Shown here piece after piece: positions 6,082-8,512 of a DNA stretch of 8,512 nt (position 1 is the stretch's first letter; every line of letters begins with the position of its first letter). A model generated the notes under the pieces. The model ran no database searches. It saw only the letters and a list, made by a program, of their open reading frames with translations, and was not told where the DNA came from. Source of the stretch: Sphingomonadaceae bacterium. Lineage in GTDB: Bacteria > Pseudomonadota > Alphaproteobacteria > Sphingomonadales > Sphingomonadaceae. The DNA is taken from the NCBI GenBank assembly GCA_019245455.1, contig JAFARM010000179.1, positions 1-8,512 of the forward strand, in the 5' to 3' direction. The translations under genes and the position numbers were made by a program.

Positions 6082-6779
6082 ACGCCGAGCCGTGCGAGCC
6101 CCGCGGCGATCGTCGGGCCGACGAGGATGCCCCTGTCGGCGGGCCTGACCGCCAGCACGAATGCCCGCCCGAATGCCGCCAGCGCCGCAAAGGTCGCCGG
6201 CGTCGGCTCGGCAACCGTCGACAGGCGGACGAGGATGCCGTCGGGCACGATGCCCGCAAGCTGCTCGCGCAGGCGCATCGTCCGCTGTTCGCGCCGCGTC
6301 GTCGGCAGATAGTCGCCGATCCGCGTCCAATAGGTGATCGGCTCGATCCGATTGTCGCTCGTCGCCGTCAGTTCGCGGGCGGGAATGGCAAGGTGCGGCG
6401 CGACCGGCAGGTCGAGGCGGGTCGAGTTGGAGATCTGGAACCCCACCGCGGCGTAGCAGACCTCGGGCCGGTGCAACTGCAGCAGGTCGCTCTGCAGGTT
6501 GCCGTAGGCGAGCACCATCATCACCGGCAGCGCGTCGGCGGCGGTGTACAGGCGGCTGATCGTGTCCGAGTATAGGCGGTCGGCCAGGCTGCCCGGCGTC
6601 TTCGGCAGGATGAAGGCGTCGCTCGGCGTCATCGTCCAGCCGCCGATCTTCTGCGGCACGATCGTGTCGAGCTTGCGGCCGTGCAGATACTCGACGCGGT
6701 GGCGCGGCGTCAGCGCGGCGGCGGCGGCGGCGGCGGCGAGCATCCCGCCGCCGAGCAGGACATCGCGACGGTCGATCAT
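6078..6779 (-). CDS. epsI: EpsI, exosortase-associated protein
   Basis: A 233-residue EpsI-family protein, the usual partner of exosortases. In other systems EpsI can be fused to the exosortase C-terminus; here it is separate. Its exact role in sorting or polysaccharide export is unresolved. The N-terminus MIDRRDVLLGGGML followed by eight alanines looks like a Tat-type signal or an anchor. The mature part has KIGGWTM, an EpsI-like early motif, and the family signature HRPEVCY (H103, P105, E106, C108, Y109). The start chosen is the ATG at 6779. It overlaps the exosortase stop by 4 nt (ATGA) and has a strong GGAGGGG five nt upstream. The reading frame continues open much further upstream, to about 7772, but that part is a shadow of the exosortase gene. 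The stop TAG interlocks with the stop of the opposite small gene. Confidence 0.93.
   Translation of the reverse strand: MIDRRDVLLGGGMLAAAAAAAALTPRHRVEYLHGRKLDTIVPQKIGGWTMTPSDAFILPKTPGSLADRLYSDTISRLYTAADALPVMMVLAYGNLQSDLLQLHRPEVCYAAVGFQISNSTRLDLPVAPHLAIPARELTATSDNRIEPITYWTRIGDYLPTTRREQRTMRLREQLAGIVPDGILVRLSTVAEPTPATFAALAAFGRAFVLAVRPADRGILVGPTIAAGLARLGV
6717..6737 (-). repeat. Seven tandem GCC codons in the epsI signal region
   Basis: Seven perfect GCC triplets, followed by GCG, encode the eight alanines of the hydrophobic core of the EpsI signal sequence. Slippage in units of three would change the length of the core without breaking the frame. Confidence 0.7.
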
Positions 6780-7657
6780 CGGCGCCCCTCCAGCCAAGCG
6801 CGCACTGGCGACAACAGGCTGTCGATCAGGAAGATGAGGAGCAGCGCGGAGGTGAAGGTGACCATGCCGGCGAACTTGTGCAGGAACCCCTGCGCGACGG
6901 CATCGCCGGCATAATAGGTCAGCAGCACCAGCGCGGCGATGCGGACGCAGTTGGCGAGGATGGCGATCGGCACGACGAGTGCCAGCAGCAGCACCGAATA
7001 GCGCCAGTTGCTGTTGCGCATGACGTAGACGTAGAACAGGCCGATCGCCGTCAGGCTGATCAGCGAGTTGAGCCCGGCGCACGCATCCTCGACGAGCAAC
7101 TGATACTGCGCGACATAGATGGTCACCCCAACCCGCGCGACCGGATAGCCGAGCGCGCCGAGCGCGTCGCTGACCCCCTCCGACACCAGCTGCTTCAGCG
7201 GCTGCGTCGCTGAGTCGAGGATGTAGCCGGGGATCGGGATCATGAAGGCGAGATAGACGATGGGAAACCACATCATCCGCATCACCGCCGCGCCGACGAA
7301 GCTGTAGGCGACCGCGCCGAAGGCGAGGAGCATCCCGGCGACCTCGATGCTGATGAAATCGAAGGCGCGGCCGAAGGCGTAGCCGACGACCGCGACCGCC
7401 ATTGCCGCCAGCGTCACGCCGAGCGATCCGGGACGCGCCGCCGCGCGGATTTCCGCGCCGCGGCGGAAGATCAGCCAGACGCCGGTGGCCAGGACGAGCG
7501 GACCATGAACGCCGGCCTCGGTCGACCACGGGCCGGCCCCAAGGCTGGCAACGGTTGGCAGGAACATCGCCAGCATCCCGGCGACGAGCAGCGTGTGGTG
7601 CAGCGCGAAGTCGCTCCAGCGGATCGTTCCGCTTCGGGGCGGCGCGACGGTCGCCAT
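6776..7657 (-). CDS. xrtV: Exosortase, probably exosortase V (XrtV)
   Basis: A polytopic inner-membrane transpeptidase-like protease that is thought to recognise a C-terminal PEP-CTERM-like sorting signal and cleave it. It has 293 residues and about eight hydrophobic segments. The three conserved active-site residues are in place: Cys193 in EDACAGLNSL, Arg239 in ANCVRIAAL and His260 in GFLHKFAG, each in or beside a membrane segment. It lacks the C-terminal EpsI domain found in fused exosortases; a separate epsI follows with ATGA overlap. Its ATG overlaps the upstream ATPase stop by 1 nt (TGATG) and no strong ribosome binding site is visible, so it probably depends on translational coupling. 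Assignment to the V type rests on the adjacent small accessory protein and the apparent sphingomonad origin, not on a type-specific motif. No substrate gene is in the window. Confidence 0.9.
   Translation of the reverse strand: MATVAPPRSGTIRWSDFALHHTLLVAGMLAMFLPTVASLGAGPWSTEAGVHGPLVLATGVWLIFRRGAEIRAAARPGSLGVTLAAMAVAVVGYAFGRAFDFISIEVAGMLLAFGAVAYSFVGAAVMRMMWFPIVYLAFMIPIPGYILDSATQPLKQLVSEGVSDALGALGYPVARVGVTIYVAQYQLLVEDACAGLNSLISLTAIGLFYVYVMRNSNWRYSVLLLALVVPIAILANCVRIAALVLLTYYAGDAVAQGFLHKFAGMVTFTSALLLIFLIDSLLSPVRAWLEGRR
6785..6791 (-). promoter_or_regulatory. Ribosome binding site of epsI inside the exosortase gene
   Basis: GGAGGGG on the minus strand lies 5 nt before the epsI ATG and within the last codons of the exosortase. 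It decides the epsI start and suggests efficient re-initiation after the exosortase stop. Confidence 0.75.
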
Positions 7658-8512
7658 CAGAACTCGCTGAGGACCGATCCGAGCACGGCGCTGCGCGCGG
7701 CACCGAGCTGCGACGACAGCGTCGCGACATCGGCGACGAACGTCCGGTTCCGCCGCGCGACGATGACCGCATAGCCGATCACGCCCGAGATGGTCAGGGC
7801 ATCGGCGCAGCTGTTCGCCGCCGGCGTGTCGAAGATCGTGATGTCGTACTCGCGCAGCAGCGTGTTCATGCCGTCGCGGAAGCGCGCGCTCGACAGCAGC
7901 TCCTGCGGCCGCGCCGCCGGAGGCCCCGCCGTGATCACCGACAGGTTGGGCAGCACGTTGGCGTGGACGACGCGCTCGGGCCGCGCGACCTTCAATGTCA
8001 GGAAGCTCGACAGGCCGGCACTCGCCGCCGACAGGCCGAAGATCTGATCGATCCGCGGGGAGCGCAGGTTGCCGTCGACGAGCAGCGTCTTGGTGCCGAC
8101 CTGCGACAGGGCAGCGGCGACGTTGGCGGCGAGGAAGCTGCAGCCGACGCCCTCCATCGGCGCGACGAAGGCGACCGCGCGGCGGCCGGGCTTGATGTGC
8201 TGGGCGATGATCTGCGTGCGCAGCAGGCGGATCGATTCCGCTTTGGCGCTGACCGGATCGCTGAGGACGACGAGCTCTTCAGAGACCGTCCGCTGCGGCC
8301 CCTGCTGCAGCGCGAGGCTGTTGACCAGCTGGTCCCGCGCCCGGTCGAGCTCGTCGACGCCGATGAAGCCGAGCTCGAGCGCCGCCTGGTCGAAGTCGAG
8401 CCCGGTCGCCGCCTGATGCTCGGCGACGCGCGCCGATTCGTCGTCGGTGAGAAGGCCGAGGCGGAGCAGCGCGTCGCGGATCGGCGCGTCGGGGGCCTGG
8501 CGGCCGTCGCTG
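7657..8512 (-). CDS. EpsG-like chain-length tyrosine-kinase-type ATPase (5' partial)
   Basis: The 284 visible residues run off the right edge, and the frame is open throughout; the internal ATG at 8157 is not the start. Visible residues 10-65 (LLRLGLLTDDESARVAEHQ onward to LGFIGVDEL) resemble the N-terminal helical domain of EpsG and of GspE-type ATPases. Then comes a BY-kinase-like ATPase: E92, R95 and R98 of the EX2RX2R motif, P-loop region APMEGVGCSFLAAN (118-130), Walker A' TLLVDGNLR (D146) and Walker B ITIFDTPA (D228). EpsG-like proteins help control exopolysaccharide chain length or export with a membrane Wzc-like partner. Oddities: the P-loop Lys is replaced by Cys124, and the C-terminus (GSVLSEF) has no tyrosine cluster, so kinase activity is doubtful. 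It is first of three overlapping genes, followed by xrtV and epsI. Family assignment is good; catalytic function is uncertain. Confidence 0.88.
   Translation of the reverse strand, partial: SDGRQAPDAPIRDALLRLGLLTDDESARVAEHQAATGLDFDQAALELGFIGVDELDRARDQLVNSLALQQGPQRTVSEELVVLSDPVSAKAESIRLLRTQIIAQHIKPGRRAVAFVAPMEGVGCSFLAANVAAALSQVGTKTLLVDGNLRSPRIDQIFGLSAASAGLSSFLTLKVARPERVVHANVLPNLSVITAGPPAARPQELLSSARFRDGMNTLLREYDITIFDTPAANSCADALTISGVIGYAVIVARRNRTFVADVATLSSQLGAARSAVLGSVLSEF

Noticed and set aside
6780..7772. Long upstream extension of the epsI reading frame, making a 564-residue protein
   Set aside because: The extra part is an Arg-rich shadow of the exosortase gene. The ATG at 6779 has a strong ribosome binding site, ATGA coupling and a proper signal sequence.
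7657..8157. Short 166-residue protein starting at the internal ATG 8157
   Set aside because: The frame is open to the window edge, and the upstream residues contain the EX2RX2R motif and the EpsG-like N-terminal domain. Starting at 8157 would cut the ATPase fold at its P-loop.
1..8512. tRNA, rRNA, riboswitch, insertion sequence or phage genes
   Set aside because: No cloverleaf, conserved RNA motif, transposase, integrase or insertion-sequence ends were recognised by reading either strand. No search program was run.

Overview
The window is about 8.5 kb of very GC-rich alphaproteobacterial chromosome. Its gene content and intergenic repeats point to a sphingomonad (Sphingomonas or a close relative). 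That placement rests on protein-family recognition and on recalled resemblance of the repeats; no search was run.

Left half, plus strand. Positions 1-1840 hold most of a 67K-type SppA signal peptide peptidase whose extreme N-terminus lies outside the window. Positions 2125-3966 encode a DUF885-family putative zinc metallohydrolase with a Tat-type signal peptide. The gaps on both sides of the DUF885 gene (1841-2124 and 3967-4224) carry REP-like inverted repeats with arms of about 29-30 bp. Three of the outer arm ends continue into short minisatellites with periods of 24, 19 and 18 bp. The right-hand gap separates convergent genes, so its hairpin may also end transcription.

Right half, mostly minus strand: an exopolysaccharide and exosortase locus. 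Read in the direction of transcription, from the right edge, it holds an EpsG-like tyrosine-kinase-type ATPase (partial, 8512-7657), an exosortase of apparent XrtV type (7657-6776) and EpsI (6779-6078). These three overlap by 1 and 4 nt and look translationally coupled. Downstream and separate is a polyprenyl-phosphate sugar-1-phosphate transferase of the WcaJ/GelB type (5676-4225, TTG start). Between EpsI and the transferase, on the opposite strand, sits an 87-aa membrane protein (5818-6081) that matches what I recall as the XrtV sorting system accessory protein. Its stop codon and that of epsI interlock in one palindromic CTAG.

How the genes may work together: the transferase would load the first sugar on undecaprenyl phosphate. 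The EpsG-like protein would govern chain length or export. XrtV, EpsI and the accessory protein would process and anchor or hand over a sorted protein at the cell surface, coupled to polysaccharide production. No PEP-CTERM-like substrate is encoded in the window. The least explained signals are the P-loop of the EpsG-like protein (Cys where Lys is expected), the minisatellites running outward from the REP-like arms, and the interlocked stops of epsI and the accessory gene.
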